A DNA stretch of 64,000 nucleotides from Maribacter algarum (ex Zhang et al. 2020) (GCF_005885635.1 NZ_VATY01000002.1:62001-126000), one strand, 5' to 3'; positions 20,301 to 29,736 are shown, counted from the first letter of the stretch. The notes: generated by a model not told the origin, from the letters alone. Numbers and translations: made by a program.

Positions 20301-23300
20301 CTTTACTTCCGGGCGTATATTACATCTTATTTACCGAACTAAATGGTGCATTCCCAGGTTGCTCCGTAGCTTCTGAACAATTTACGATAGAGGAGGCTTC
20401 AGTACAGCTAGTTGCCAATGCCAATTTGGTAAAAAACGATAATTGTAATCTTAATGCCGGTGAGGTATCTGCAAGCGGCCAATTTGGTCGGGCACCTTAT
20501 GAATTTCAAATTGCCCTGAGTACTGATACGGCACCTACCCAACTTACTTGGGCCGGATCTTCTACTAATGTTTTCAATGTTGAAGGAGGGAACTATATCG
20601 TTTATGTAAAAGATGCTTTTGGTTGTATTCAACCAGCTCCAGTACTCGTGCCAACAGATCCAGAACCTGAAATTTCAGTAGTAGTTCCCAACGAGTGTAC
20701 AGCAGATGAAGGAGCCTTTAGTTCGGTTATTACTTTGGATGTTGCTGGTATTGTGCCACATGCCATTCGTGTTGATGGCGGCGCTCCCCAAGCAGCACCT
20801 GCTTTGGTTAATGCAGGAGATACCATGACGATTTCTAATTTAAGCTCAGGTCCTCATTCTATTGAAATTTTGGATTTGAATGGGTGTGGTGAAATAGAAA
20901 ACTTCACGATTTATCCTCCGCTAACTATTTATGCAAACATAACAGCAGGTGAGAATTGTGACCCTGCCAATTCGGGTGAGGTTTCCGTTTTTGCAAATGG
21001 TGGTTCAGGCAACTATTCTTTTAGTCAGATTACTCCAGCCGGCGCAACAAACACAACTGGAATTTTTACTGGGCTGACACATTCCATCGCCTATACTTTC
21101 GAAGCGAGAGATACGACAACAAACTGTTCGGAACAAGTTACCATAACCATACCTACACCAGCTATTCCAACCTTTACTTTAACACCAACACCGGTCAGTT
21201 GTTTTGGGGGTAGTGATGGTACCATAACAGTAAACCTTTTAGCGGGTAATATCGATACACCATATTCATATAGCCGTGATGGCGGTACTACAACACAAAC
21301 ATCAAATGTTTTCAATGGCTTAGCAGCCGGTACCTATACTATTACCGTAATTTCCGATAAGGGATGTCAAGATACCGATACAATTGACATTGCAGAACCA
21401 ACTCAGTTAGATATAAGCGCAAATCGTTCGGACTTCAGTTGTGATGATGATGCTAGTACAATTACGGTAACAATCAATGAAACTACTCCAGGAAACCCTT
21501 CTGGTACTGCGCCTTACGCGTATAGTTTTGACAATGGCGTAAATTTTCAGCCAACAAATACCTATCAAGTACCTTTTGGCTCTCCTGATATCAACGTGGT
21601 AGTGCGTGACGCTAACGGATGTCTAGATACTGAAGTGGTATCGATTCCAATCCGTCAAGATGTAACGGCAACGATTACCGCCGATGCACCAATTGATTGT
21701 GCAGATAATCAACAGGTAATTTCAATTAATGCCATCGATGGTTCAGGTAACTATACCTACACCGAGTTGCCGAGTGGTGCAACTGTAGCGGATCCAAACG
21801 CTATTATTTTGAATCAACCAGGGACTTATGTCTATGAAGTTTTGGATACCACTACAAATTGCTCTGTAACAGTAGAACATATTATTGCGCCATATGATGT
21901 TATTGAGGTCACCGCAACAGTAGCCTCTGAAGCTTTGTGTAGTGATAGTACTGATGGCACAATAGAAGTAACCATCACAGGCTATACAGGAACGTTTGAT
22001 TATGAGGTACTTGATGCTTCAGGAAATGCTATTGCTGGAACCGCAGACTCCGATAATGCCACTAGCGACCCGTATGTCTTCACCGTCTCCACTACAGTAG
22101 ATGCCGGAATCTATTCAGTACAAATATCAGAGACCGCATTCCCTGAATGTGACGGCATATCAAATCAAGTTACCGTTGATGCGCCAGAACCTTTATCCTT
22201 ACAATTGGTAAGCAATGTAAATGCCAATTGTAATGAAGCCAACGCTATAGTTACCGTTCAAGCTACTGGTGGTACAGCTCCTTATTCATATGGAGTTTCT
22301 GTACGTGGAGCCGGTGACCCAGGTGCTTACCCATTTGACAATACTGTCGAATTGGATCCAACTACTGGTCTTGATTGGGACATCTATGTTCGTGATGCCA
22401 ACAATTGTGTTATTGCCCTACCGCTTGAAATTACGGTAGATACGGATACCATACCAGATATTGCCTTGGCAATCGATGATGAGTGTGCAGCAGAAGGTGC
22501 TTTTGATATTATTGTTTCTTTAGATGCCGTTAACTTCGGTATCGCACCCTACACGATGAGTATAGATGGTGGCGCTTTCGAGAGTATTGGTAGTTTTCCA
22601 CATACCTATTCCAATCAGCGTTCTGGGTCACATATCGTAGTTATCCGAGATGCCAATAATTGTGGTGAAACTGAGAATATAATCATTGATCCAGAGTTGT
22701 TAATAAGTACTTTAGTTGTGACACAACCAACTTGCACCACTAATGACGGAGTAATTGAATTTACAATTACAGGAGGCGATGCTAGTAACATGGTAACACT
22801 ATTAAACGCTGGAACATTAACGGATACAGGACTAACACCAACAGGAAACCAATTTGTAGGTGTAGGTTCTGGAGACTATATTGTTCGAGTTACAGATACT
22901 CCTTTAACGCCATCGTCATGTTTTGCAGATGCCCCGGTATCTTTAGAAATCCCTACTCCAGTTACCCTATTGCCCACAGATTGGACAGATATCAGTTGCA
23001 CCGGAGCTTCTGATGGAACAATTACCATCAATTTGGAACCTTCAAGCGTTGGAGTTAATGATAATCCTATTTATTCCTATACCATTGAAAATACTACCCT
23101 CGGTTCAGCACCCGTAAATCAAGATACTGCATTATTCACCAATTTAGCACCGGGAGTATACAACATCACCGTCACCTCTGGTCGTGATTGTATTGCTACC
23201 GACCAAGTGGAGATAGTAGAACCTAACCCTTTAACAGCGGATAATCCGGTCGTAAATCCATTTACTTGTGATGTAAATAATTTGGTAAACGTTGCCACAA

Positions 23301-26284
23301 TCGACGTTGCGAATATAAGTGGTGGAACTTCCGACTATTTCTATTCCGTTGATGGTACAAACTATTTTCCCATTTCAGGTACTTCTTTTAGCCATTCCGT
23401 AACGGTATCGGGAGATTACACATTTATTATTCGAGATGATAACGGTTGTGAACTTCCTTTGCCTACGGTTACTGTTGAACCTTTGCCAGTTATTACACTT
23501 TCTGTTACAGAAGGTTTTGCAGATTGCCCAACCGGACAGGAAATTTCGGTAACTTCTACTGGACATTCAACACCTACCGATCTTACATTTGAACTGTTGG
23601 AGAAAGGCGAGATACAAGCGAATCTGACATCAAGTACTGCAACCTTTAATTTGACGGATCCGGGGACTTACAACATTAAAGTAACGGATAATGTAACTGG
23701 GTGTTATGAGTTAATAGGATATGAGATTGATCCTAGGCCGCAATGGGATATTGCCCTAACAGCGACCACCCCAATCACATGTTTTGGTGATACCAATGGT
23801 ACATTGGAGGTTACCTTTACTGGCTACGCCGGAGCTTATGACTATGAGGTATTCAATGAGGATGGTACTACAGCAGGTGTAAGTAGTACAGGTGAAACTT
23901 TACATCCGTTATTGATTTCTAACATGCCAGCAGGTAACTATTATGTAAGCGTAACTCCTACCGATTATCCATATTGTGAAGTAAAAGAGACTTTAGTAGC
24001 TACAATACAATCACCCATAGAACCTCTTACAGCGGTAACAGAAGACTTATTGGCCTCAGGTTGTCCCAATGATATGGGCGAAATTAGTGTGGTTCCTGAA
24101 GGAGGATACGCACCTTATGATATTACATTGACGCCTTCTTCTGGTTCACCGATTGTCGTATCCGATGTTTTTGCTCATGTGTTTACTAGATTACCTGCAG
24201 GCGGGTATACCATTCTTGTTGTTGATTCGCAAGGTTGCCCTTGGAATGGAACTGGAAATGTTGCCCTTACCCCTGACATAGATGCATCGGCTACTGGCAC
24301 ACCGCCAGTTTGTTTCGATGACCCCGATGGCATCATTGTGGCGAATGCTACAGGTGGTTCAGGAGAGTTTAACTATTTTATAAATTATTATGATGAAACT
24401 GGAACCTCTATAGAGTTTACCCCCAGCGTTCCACAACAAAGCAATGAATTCAACTTCCTTGGTGAAGGATATTATAGTATTACAGTAACCGATGATATGG
24501 GATGTAGCGATACTACGGCCATTATTTTCTTGGATGGTCCTGATCAGCTTTTGGCCGAAGTTGCTCTAACAACCGCCATGACCTGTGATAGCCCAGCGAT
24601 AGTTACCGCAACTGCCGCAGGTGGTACAGCACCTTACTTATATCAGTTAGAAGATGATTCAGGAAACATTGTAACCGCGTTTCAATCAAACAATGTGTTT
24701 TCCGTAAGTGATGCAGGAACGTATAGGGTTCGTATAACAGATGCCAATAATTGTGAAACCTTAGGCCAAGTACCCGTGGTAGTTCCAGAAATTCCACCGG
24801 TGCAATTAACTATTGATTTTGCAAGTACATCCGTTAGCTGTGCTGACGATATGACGGCTTCTATTTATGCTTCGGCTATTGGAGGCATTGGCGAATATAC
24901 CTTTGATTTGATTTTAGGAGGAACCGTTGTACAAAGTCAAATAGACTTTAGGAAAGTTGTTTTTGAAGATTTAGCCCCAGGGGAATATACGGTAAGGGTA
25001 ACTAGCGAAGGTGGATGTCCCCCGGACGAAGAACTTGTAAGTATTTCAAACCCAGAACCCTTGATTTATAATAGTGAGGTTACACCAGAAACTTGTGTTG
25101 ATGAGCAAGATGGTTCAATTACGCTAATGTTATCAGGTGGCGGAGGCGGCTACCAATATTCAATTTCTCCGAACCTTGATCAATTCTTTAACGAAGACCC
25201 TGAACAAGGGCTTCCTACTGGGCAGTATCGTTTTGAAGATTTAGCCCCAGGTGTATATACTATTATAGCGCAAGACAGTAATGGTTGTTTCTTTGTTCGA
25301 GAATATCCTATTGAACCTGCTACTGAGATGATGATTAATATTGAAACGACCCCCGAGACCTGTGAAGGTGATATGGACGGTTCTATTACACTTGATATCT
25401 CCGGTGGAACAGCACCATACAGTACACGACTAAGTACAGAATCTAGTTTTATTCGAGATAGGCTTACCTTTCCTGATATGGCTGCAGGAGCTTATATCAT
25501 CTTCGTTGAAGATGCTAATGGTTGTCCAGTTGATTTAGGTGTCACTATTGAACCAGGCGTTAACTTGAATGCTATTGTAGAGCCAATTTACGAGTGTACT
25601 GGTAATATTCCTGAAAATTATATCAATATTACCTTCGAAGACCCAAATATTATAGGAGATGTTCTTTATGCTTTGGACTCAACAGATCCAAATGATTTGC
25701 AATTAACACCAGACTTTAGAAATATTGCTCCAGGTTCACATTATCTGAGAATACAGCATTCAGGGGGTTGTCCAATAGATATTCCATTTGAAATACAGGC
25801 CTTTGATCCGCTTACTTTGATGTTGGAACAAAATAATCTGAATGAAATTACGGCTATTGCCGATGGTGGTGAACCAGCTTATACGTTCTATTTTAACGAT
25901 TACAATAATGGCTCCGATAATACTTACCATATCAATAGAAGTGGTACTTATGTGGTCAGAGTTATAGATCAAAATGGTTGCGAGGCAATGGCCAATATAG
26001 AAATGGAGTTTATAGACATTGAAATACCTAACTTCTTTACCCCAGATGGCGATGGACAGAATGATCGCTGGTTGCCTGAAAATACTGAAGGCTGGCCTGA
26101 AATTGTAGTCAAAATTTACGACCGCTATGGTAGGGTAGTGGCAGATGATGTAGTCAATAGAAATGGATGGGATGGGCTCTATAAGAACAGCGAATTGCCT
26201 ACAGGTGATTATTGGTATGTCATAAAACTTCATGGTGAAAATGACGATCGCGAGTTTGTTGGGCATTTTACATTATATCGCTAA
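14396..26284 (+). CDS. Giant SprB-repeat surface protein with T9SS type-B sorting domain
   Basis: A 3962-residue protein with a signal peptide (about 24 residues, ending IIAQ). A unique N-terminal region of about 240 residues is followed by about 42 SprB-like repeats of roughly 85 residues. Each has the frame C-x-n-GG-x-(A/P)PY, then a GxYxxxVxDxxGC ending. The last 90 residues (IPNFFTPDGDGQNDRW to the terminal YR) form the gliding-motility-type C-terminal domain recognised by type IX secretion. SprB in Flavobacterium johnsoniae is a mobile adhesin moved by the gliding machinery. Every seventh repeat is most alike, so the array is built of seven-domain units. No PorP/SprF partner gene follows. 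The start ATG at 14396 is followed directly by the signal sequence. Confidence 0.93.
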   Translation: MLAKPTKNILLVLLCFLANQAIIAQSNPIIDLVNNPNNNVDGNISTCANDGSLLPKIFLCGDNDVADLTVSYPGAQSIAWQKLDVNSCTNFGDDCTNRSPSCSYSTLSSGNAFVVNDEGKYRLRVDQGNGVFENHYFHVYQNSLEVLYQTADIGCEPTGNITVTNLGSNYGFQLVNADSNQILVPFSADNGPAFIITADGNYRIETMQLNPNTGEPIENGCLFSTPDIAIGTSNFQVQATSTEADCDGVGTVTVTASNGTPNYAYELRLDDGLDGGRGTLIDVVTNQTANTYTFTGVGQGDYLLVGRNSDGCEQSAPTTVVVDPDNTLTFDARVSQHITCKEGNILVDPDGGKPPYRYAVWKYVDESDNVITTYDSPSDIPNSEFQTREIMDVLDPGNYSFVVIDRFGCFTISNSVDIEFVPPAEFDIATVTNIACFGDASGEIQMNLIDSNGYQIQYYLFDDTITTPEANADGFSFAGAIAFNSSGYFPGLIAGEYTVVANMRKGSAECNFAENMLVTAPSNGLAGEAIVILPYTCTQTGTIRADNYGGGTPFPYGVGVPGYDFSLNGSQWQSGNDTFIGLQPGIYTIFIRDSQGCSIETNSVEILAVDSPDDLVFSSTQITCNDPTSDVTVTIVGGTADYTIQITSPSVQSSNSIVDNVAVFENLTPGTYTFEVTDVNDCTYEESFTILPITEIGVVGELLENVSCSGLSDGALRYTVNGFETTYSYTVIDGLGTTIASASSVTNSVIPLNNQPGETYTITVTDDITTCSATTTITIEVPDTPLTATLEVTDLSCTATGTNPGSVMVTAIGGWGGYQYELEDPSGTVVGPQPTSSFTGLTDTSGNYTVTVTDTGGCEVTQTFVLTPVVVPVLEVMANSLCYDSANGLTLTANVTSGGEAPFQYRLAGGAYQSNPVFSGLAPGNYTVEVIDSKNCTASESIEIFPTLTAAANLVKDLDCSATPDAEISISISGGNPTFTYEVIRDGNSVQATTPVPSIPFSYFTTTAGIYEFIITDIESCTVTTNQISVTANTAPTSIEVITEPSCNTSSDGIAELQISGGTPPYQIVFDGSAPSAQTTYPGLVAGTYNYTVTDQKGCVLTDQVTLTAPDALIPGTIDVLQDYRCDNSSAILQVINYSGGTPGYTFSIDGVNFQPSDTFSTGITAGQYTITVRDANGCTEQTPATIIDPLNPPSELTFTATASTCPAIVSDVTVTVVDGTGPFTYEITAPASATSNTTGASTGVFTGLTAGTYTFHVIDSRACEIEQNYTVVDIPEVSVLSQLTSNVSCVGTGDGEFSFTVSDFASTYSYIVENSGASVVQSQNNINVTTAIAVGSLPADTYTVTITDDTTNCTATTVTTINEPATALDFTFTNTPVTCIENATITVTPIGGWGGYEYQLENTVGPALVYAYQSNNVFTNVPAGSYTIYVRDSGGCVVDKPITIDPADAPTIALDPTSDFCYDGTDQASLVINVTDGIAPYSYRIDGGNPITAIGNPFTISNLIPKTYTIQVIDAYGCVSNILTETINPHLTASAVVTKALDCSASPDAIIDVTISNGYTPYATYEVSSDGGGSWGAPVAIVGSNFSYSTAVDGTYDFRITDNSGCAVITQATVAPILNPVITSLVQTTDILCNGDAGATIQVNLDPSQGVAPFTIAVVNTTTATNYGTQTSGLPAGTYEVTITDSNACTDMDVIVITEPDVITYAIALTDIQCDAAGTDPTNNTIPGSISVTNVAGGTVEYTYYLTANNGMPTQTYTTSPGSRDHTFTILNFGIYHVEIIDANGCTVTSNEIIASPPDDLDIDVSTVTTDCSVGGTAIVSVSSAFSSNDYEFAILEYFSPPYSNNYQGPDVVNGDTATFTGLVPGTTYTFVVFDNATRCYYFETADAPIDSPSNLTSTLDAVNNVSCKGSADGSVSFTFDNYDSGATGVSYEIFNAQSNISTGLGNPNISVNPPAPGTGVQISNAGPLLPGVYYILFTELNGAFPGCSVASEQFTIEEASVQLVANANLVKNDNCNLNAGEVSASGQFGRAPYEFQIALSTDTAPTQLTWAGSSTNVFNVEGGNYIVYVKDAFGCIQPAPVLVPTDPEPEISVVVPNECTADEGAFSSVITLDVAGIVPHAIRVDGGAPQAAPALVNAGDTMTISNLSSGPHSIEILDLNGCGEIENFTIYPPLTIYANITAGENCDPANSGEVSVFANGGSGNYSFSQITPAGATNTTGIFTGLTHSIAYTFEARDTTTNCSEQVTITIPTPAIPTFTLTPTPVSCFGGSDGTITVNLLAGNIDTPYSYSRDGGTTTQTSNVFNGLAAGTYTITVISDKGCQDTDTIDIAEPTQLDISANRSDFSCDDDASTITVTINETTPGNPSGTAPYAYSFDNGVNFQPTNTYQVPFGSPDINVVVRDANGCLDTEVVSIPIRQDVTATITADAPIDCADNQQVISINAIDGSGNYTYTELPSGATVADPNAIILNQPGTYVYEVLDTTTNCSVTVEHIIAPYDVIEVTATVASEALCSDSTDGTIEVTITGYTGTFDYEVLDASGNAIAGTADSDNATSDPYVFTVSTTVDAGIYSVQISETAFPECDGISNQVTVDAPEPLSLQLVSNVNANCNEANAIVTVQATGGTAPYSYGVSVRGAGDPGAYPFDNTVELDPTTGLDWDIYVRDANNCVIALPLEITVDTDTIPDIALAIDDECAAEGAFDIIVSLDAVNFGIAPYTMSIDGGAFESIGSFPHTYSNQRSGSHIVVIRDANNCGETENIIIDPELLISTLVVTQPTCTTNDGVIEFTITGGDASNMVTLLNAGTLTDTGLTPTGNQFVGVGSGDYIVRVTDTPLTPSSCFADAPVSLEIPTPVTLLPTDWTDISCTGASDGTITINLEPSSVGVNDNPIYSYTIENTTLGSAPVNQDTALFTNLAPGVYNITVTSGRDCIATDQVEIVEPNPLTADNPVVNPFTCDVNNLVNVATIDVANISGGTSDYFYSVDGTNYFPISGTSFSHSVTVSGDYTFIIRDDNGCELPLPTVTVEPLPVITLSVTEGFADCPTGQEISVTSTGHSTPTDLTFELLEKGEIQANLTSSTATFNLTDPGTYNIKVTDNVTGCYELIGYEIDPRPQWDIALTATTPITCFGDTNGTLEVTFTGYAGAYDYEVFNEDGTTAGVSSTGETLHPLLISNMPAGNYYVSVTPTDYPYCEVKETLVATIQSPIEPLTAVTEDLLASGCPNDMGEISVVPEGGYAPYDITLTPSSGSPIVVSDVFAHVFTRLPAGGYTILVVDSQGCPWNGTGNVALTPDIDASATGTPPVCFDDPDGIIVANATGGSGEFNYFINYYDETGTSIEFTPSVPQQSNEFNFLGEGYYSITVTDDMGCSDTTAIIFLDGPDQLLAEVALTTAMTCDSPAIVTATAAGGTAPYLYQLEDDSGNIVTAFQSNNVFSVSDAGTYRVRITDANNCETLGQVPVVVPEIPPVQLTIDFASTSVSCADDMTASIYASAIGGIGEYTFDLILGGTVVQSQIDFRKVVFEDLAPGEYTVRVTSEGGCPPDEELVSISNPEPLIYNSEVTPETCVDEQDGSITLMLSGGGGGYQYSISPNLDQFFNEDPEQGLPTGQYRFEDLAPGVYTIIAQDSNGCFFVREYPIEPATEMMINIETTPETCEGDMDGSITLDISGGTAPYSTRLSTESSFIRDRLTFPDMAAGAYIIFVEDANGCPVDLGVTIEPGVNLNAIVEPIYECTGNIPENYINITFEDPNIIGDVLYALDSTDPNDLQLTPDFRNIAPGSHYLRIQHSGGCPIDIPFEIQAFDPLTLMLEQNNLNEITAIADGGEPAYTFYFNDYNNGSDNTYHINRSGTYVVRVIDQNGCEAMANIEMEFIDIEIPNFFTPDGDGQNDRWLPENTEGWPEIVVKIYDRYGRVVADDVVNRNGWDGLYKNSELPTGDYWYVIKLHGENDDREFVGHFTLYR

Positions 26285-26315
26285 TATTTGTGCAACTTAG
26301 CTAACCATTTCGTTT

Positions 26316-26468
26316 ATGTATAAAATCGAGATAAAAGGCTCCTTTGAGCACCTACAGAGAATTTCAACATTTCTCGACAACAACCATATTAAGCACAATG
26401 TAGTTGGGGATATTGATGGTGGATATTCGATTGAAGAAATTGAAGAGAGTATTAATTGGCCATTTTAA
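26316..26468 (+). CDS. Small hypothetical protein, 50 residues
   Basis: A short frame starts with ATG 32 bp after the giant gene and encodes MYKIEIKGSFEHLQRISTFL followed by 30 further residues ending SINWPF. The composition is balanced, with alternating beta-like and helix-like stretches unlike a random A/T-rich frame. No family is recognised. It may be co-transcribed with the adhesin gene. Confidence 0.45.
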   Translation: MYKIEIKGSFEHLQRISTFLDNNHIKHNVVGDIDGGYSIEEIEESINWPF

Positions 26469-26831
26469 TTAGGAGAATAACCAATTGTTAAGGTCAATTG
26501 GGATTCTTTTGTAAATGCGGTTCCTTCATCACATCTACAAAATAGAAAACACATTAACTACTGAGGTGCTACAGTCTGCAGAACTTAAAAAAACTTGAAG
26601 TATTATCGGTAATGAAGAAACAACCTAAGAAACCAGGTTGTACGAGACTAGTTGAACTCAGAAATTACTATTTGATAAGAATTGATTTTGACAATTTGTT
26701 TTATTAACTTTATTTAATAAAGAATTACATCATTTGCGTCTAATTAGTTTAAAAATGGCAATACGGTGTACAGCTTTAAACAAGCAGGGTAAAATATTGA
26801 AAGTCAATGTGATAGATTGAATGTTTTCAGT
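26469..26831. other. Intergenic region at the right end of the first island
   Basis: A/T-rich sequence without a supported gene; a 31-codon frame (MKKQPKKPGC onward) near 26611 is too short to call. It ends at the tRNA-like 13-mer at 26832. Confidence 0.45.
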
Positions 26832-26844
26832 CTGTCATCCCGAC
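26832..26844 (+). repeat. Putative attachment site att2 (tRNA-Pro 3' end copy)
   Basis: CTGTCATCCCGAC repeats the last bases of tRNA-Pro at 9147-9159. The match to the other two copies stops one base later, where T interrupts CGACGAA. It separates the adhesin region from the nitrate region and is followed by a terminator hairpin, as is the copy at 46239. Confidence 0.6.
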
Positions 26845-26852
26845 TGAATGAG

Positions 26853-26885
26853 AAAGTGAATCGTAGATACGGTTCACTTTTTTTT
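26853..26885. terminator. Terminator hairpin next to att2
   Basis: AAAGTGAATCG pairs with CGGTTCACTTT (11 bp with one G-T pair) around a six-base loop, followed by a run of T. The reverse strand also has a T-rich tail, so it can stop the nitrate-side operon that ends at 26908. Confidence 0.75.
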
Positions 26886-26907
26886 GAAAGTTTTTAAAAA
26901 GGAGAGT

Positions 26908-27273
26908 TCACCTCATTTTCGGATTCGGATAGTTATCCGATTGGTCTTCTTCGCGCTCATCCATACAGACAAAATCCTTTTCGATTAAAAGTTTGAGCTC
27001 TGAACCGTTTAGTCCTCTTACGCTACGACTAAAACCAATTTGATTGGATTCAAACCAAATTTTGCTCATTCCTGTTTCTAAAAAGAGGGTTATAGTTTGG
27101 TCCCGAAATTGAGCGGCTAGGGTATCAATTCCTTCCTTTGCTTCTAGAGCATAGGTGAATATCGTATTGCCAAAATCTGTAGTTTCTTCTAAACGACCAG
27201 TATTACAGAAGGTCTCCACTTCTGATTTGGTAAGTCTATAGCGTATGGAATTTCCTCTTATTCTAATTTTCAT
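26908..27273 (-). CDS. Conserved hypothetical protein, DUF7009-like
   Basis: A 121-residue soluble protein beginning MKIRIRGNSIRYRLTKSEVE, a pattern I associate with small flavobacterial proteins of the DUF7009 type. No catalytic motif is visible. Its start overlaps the end of the siroheme synthase gene by 11 bp, so it is translated from the same message. A role in siroheme or nitrite metabolism is suggested only by position. Confidence 0.65.
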   Translation of the reverse strand: MKIRIRGNSIRYRLTKSEVETFCNTGRLEETTDFGNTIFTYALEAKEGIDTLAAQFRDQTITLFLETGMSKIWFESNQIGFSRSVRGLNGSELKLLIEKDFVCMDEREEDQSDNYPNPKMR

Positions 27274-27856
27274 CCTTCATTTTCTTTTCAACCAAACCTT
27301 TGGTAAATTCATTTAGTGTTTCCACCTTTTCTTCAAAGTCTCCCTTGATGGTCTTCCTAAATTCGTTGAGGTTTTTTACCAAATCATCAATATTTTCAGG
27401 AATCACATCTTCAAAAAACTGTCGCAAACGTTTCGCAGTAGTGGGGGACTTCCCATTGGTGGAAATCGCGAATTTTACATTGCCCTTAGTCACGATACCA
27501 CCCATATAAAAGTCACAATAGGGAGGGTTGTCCGCTACATTTACCAAAATATTCTGAGTTCTGCAATCATGATAAACTTGTTCATTAACCGGAATGTTAT
27601 CTGTTGTTGCGATTACCATATGCATTCCCAGCAAATAATTTGAATCATATTCTGCCAGATGCATTTTGATTCCGAATTTTTCGGCAAGTGCTTTAGTTCT
27701 CTCTCGAAATGTGGGTGAGACCATTTCGACCTTTGCATTTGGACTCGATTTCAACAAGAAGGTCAGTTTTTCTTCCGCAACATTGCCACCTCCCACGATT
27801 AAAATGTTCAGCTGTGATACTTTGAGAAAAACGGGATATAGTTCGTTACGCTCCAT
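27263..27856 (-). CDS. Precorrin-2 dehydrogenase/sirohydrochlorin ferrochelatase
   Basis: A 197-residue Met8p/SirC-like or CysG N-terminal-domain protein. VGGGNVAEEKL is the NAD-binding Rossmann motif near residue 20. ATTDNIPVN, NVADNPPYCDF and FAISTNGKSPTTAKRLRQFFE are conserved parts of the active site and dimer region. It oxidises precorrin-2 with NAD and inserts iron to make siroheme, the cofactor of NirB. The methyltransferase that makes precorrin-2 is at 33389, so both siroheme steps are encoded in the module. Confidence 0.9.
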   Translation of the reverse strand: MERNELYPVFLKVSQLNILIVGGGNVAEEKLTFLLKSSPNAKVEMVSPTFRERTKALAEKFGIKMHLAEYDSNYLLGMHMVIATTDNIPVNEQVYHDCRTQNILVNVADNPPYCDFYMGGIVTKGNVKFAISTNGKSPTTAKRLRQFFEDVIPENIDDLVKNLNEFRKTIKGDFEEKVETLNEFTKGLVEKKMKDEN

Positions 27857-27882
27857 GGAATTCTTCTTTTTTATTACTTCTT

Positions 27883-29727
27883 TTAATTTTCACTCTCTAG
27901 GAGGTTAGAATCTATGGTTTTATAGTTTATCGTTACCCGTGTGCCTTTACCTTTTTCCGAATTGATAAACAGGCGTCCATTGATATAACTAATTCGTTCT
28001 TTCATAAAGAATAGCCCCATTCCACCCTCACTATTGTTTTTTGGAACTTTGTCTAGAATTGAGGCGTCAAATCCTTTGCCATCATCATCAATGACGATGC
28101 TTAGTATATCATCTTTAAAATTGATTGTCACTAAAATATAGTTGGCTTGTGCATATTTAATGGCGTTATTTACCGCTTCTTGGGTAACTCGATACATGTT
28201 GGTTTCTGCAAGAGAATCGAATCGGATATGCTCATCTGTTTTATTCTCGAAAAGAATAGTTTTACCCGTCAGTTTTGAAAGTTCTACGGTCATCTTATGA
28301 AGGGCAGGAAAGATGCCATGGTCACTCAATTCAGGTGGTGTCAAATTGAAAGTTGCTGTGCGAACACCTTTTATCAAGTCAGAAGTAAGGTCTTTTAAAT
28401 AGGAGATTTTCTCTCCTGTTTTTTCAATGTTTTCCAAATCAATGGATTCAATATTGAACTTTAAGGCCGTGAGCATCTGTCCTATACCGTCATGGATATC
28501 TTTTGCGATTCGTTTTCGCTCCTCTTCCTGTCCTTCAACAATTTGGCTCGCCTGCAATTTTTTCTGTAGCATTCGCTCCTCGAAGTTCTCTTTGGTCAGT
28601 TGTTCTACTTTTAGCGCATTTTGTTTACGTTGCGTAATATCTGAACATAAAATCAAGATACTCTGCTCTTTGCTGGCCTGGTGCATGGGTATGATAGAAA
28701 TATCTAACCAAATTTGATTGCCGGAGCCAGTGGATATCTGTATTTCCTCATTTCTAATAGTGTTCTTTCGGTTGCTTTTTAAGACTTCCTTCAGGTATTG
28801 TTGCTGTCCCTCATCCCTAGTTAAGAGTTCCGATAGAGGAGTATTTAGTTGCTCTTTTTTAAGTCCCAAAAGTTTCAAAAATTTCTTGCTAATAAAAACA
28901 ATACTTCCATCTTTACGGGCACTGGCAAATAGCGCCGCATTGTCAATTACAAAATTCAGCTCTTGTAATTCTCGTAGGGATTTCTCTTTTTCGGTTAATA
29001 GGGTCTCAATTTTTTGCGCATTGGTGTCGGATTCTAATTGGCTTTGCATCAGATTTGAAATGGTCTTTCTAATCTGTATGGATAACGGCTTAAAAATAAA
29101 GAGCATTTCTAGCAACAAAATCAAAAGGGAAAAGGCTAATAACCAGTATTCCTTCTGTTTTAAATTTTGAAGTTGGGCATTACTACGTACATCGTATTTG
29201 TTTACAATATTGTCCATCAAACTTAAAAATGAACGCTCATTTTCTAAGAGAATCGTTTCCAGTTCGAGAAAGTCAATAGTTGCTATTCCTTCATTGGATA
29301 GTATTTTTTCAGTCGCGCCTACCATAGCTGCATGATGGGGGTCTAAATCTTGAAAAAGACCAAGGATTTCGGCATCTTTTTCGGGAGGAAGATTCAAAGC
29401 TTCATCTCCCATTTGAAGTCCCTTATGAGAAGCTTTCCAAATGGACAAGGTTTTTTCAATTTCGGATATAATCTCTTGTTTTTCCTTTGGGGAAGACGCA
29501 TTATTAAGCAACAATACTTCTTTTACCAATTTTTGACTGAATGCTCTCTGACGACCAGCAACATTAATGACGCGGGAATCATTAAGTTGGGAATTTAAAT
29601 GTGTTTGGATTAATATTTGCGCCACAACAATGGTAAGTGCAATAGCTGCTAACGCCAAAAGATACCACTTCCGAATCCGTAGGAAAGTTGTGGTGTCGAG
29701 AGCCTTTTGATGTTTGCTATTTGGCAT
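27883..29727 (-). CDS. NarX-like sensor histidine kinase
   Basis: A 614-residue membrane kinase. TM1 is near residues 20-42. A periplasmic helical domain starts [19 protein letters not shown], closely like the nitrate-binding P-box region of NarX and the PilJ-type sensor domain. TM2 is near residues 195-215, then a PAS domain, and a HisKA_3 region with [17 protein letters not shown] (phosphorylated His around residue 410). The HATPase domain has DDDGKGFD and [11 protein letters not shown]. HisKA_3 kinases pair with NarL-type regulators, and one is encoded at 40264. It probably senses nitrate or nitrite and controls this module. Confidence 0.88.
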   Translation of the reverse strand: MPNSKHQKALDTTTFLRIRKWYLLALAAIALTIVVAQILIQTHLNSQLNDSRVINVAGRQRAFSQKLVKEVLLLNNASSPKEKQEIISEIEKTLSIWKASHKGLQMGDEALNLPPEKDAEILGLFQDLDPHHAAMVGATEKILSNEGIATIDFLELETILLENERSFLSLMDNIVNKYDVRSNAQLQNLKQKEYWLLAFSLLILLLEMLFIFKPLSIQIRKTISNLMQSQLESDTNAQKIETLLTEKEKSLRELQELNFVIDNAALFASARKDGSIVFISKKFLKLLGLKKEQLNTPLSELLTRDEGQQQYLKEVLKSNRKNTIRNEEIQISTGSGNQIWLDISIIPMHQASKEQSILILCSDITQRKQNALKVEQLTKENFEERMLQKKLQASQIVEGQEEERKRIAKDIHDGIGQMLTALKFNIESIDLENIEKTGEKISYLKDLTSDLIKGVRTATFNLTPPELSDHGIFPALHKMTVELSKLTGKTILFENKTDEHIRFDSLAETNMYRVTQEAVNNAIKYAQANYILVTINFKDDILSIVIDDDGKGFDASILDKVPKNNSEGGMGLFFMKERISYINGRLFINSEKGKGTRVTINYKTIDSNLLESEN

Positions 29728-29736
29728 AAATTGTCG

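Noticed and set aside
15100-26000. Repeated DNA within the giant gene as a possible CRISPR array or tandem DNA repeat.
   Set aside because: The repeats are protein repeats of about 85 codons with diverged DNA; there are no short identical repeats with unique spacers and no cas genes.
25760-26266. A 168-codon reverse frame at the end of the adhesin gene.
   Set aside because: It lies fully inside the sorting domain of the giant gene and has no recognisable protein features.
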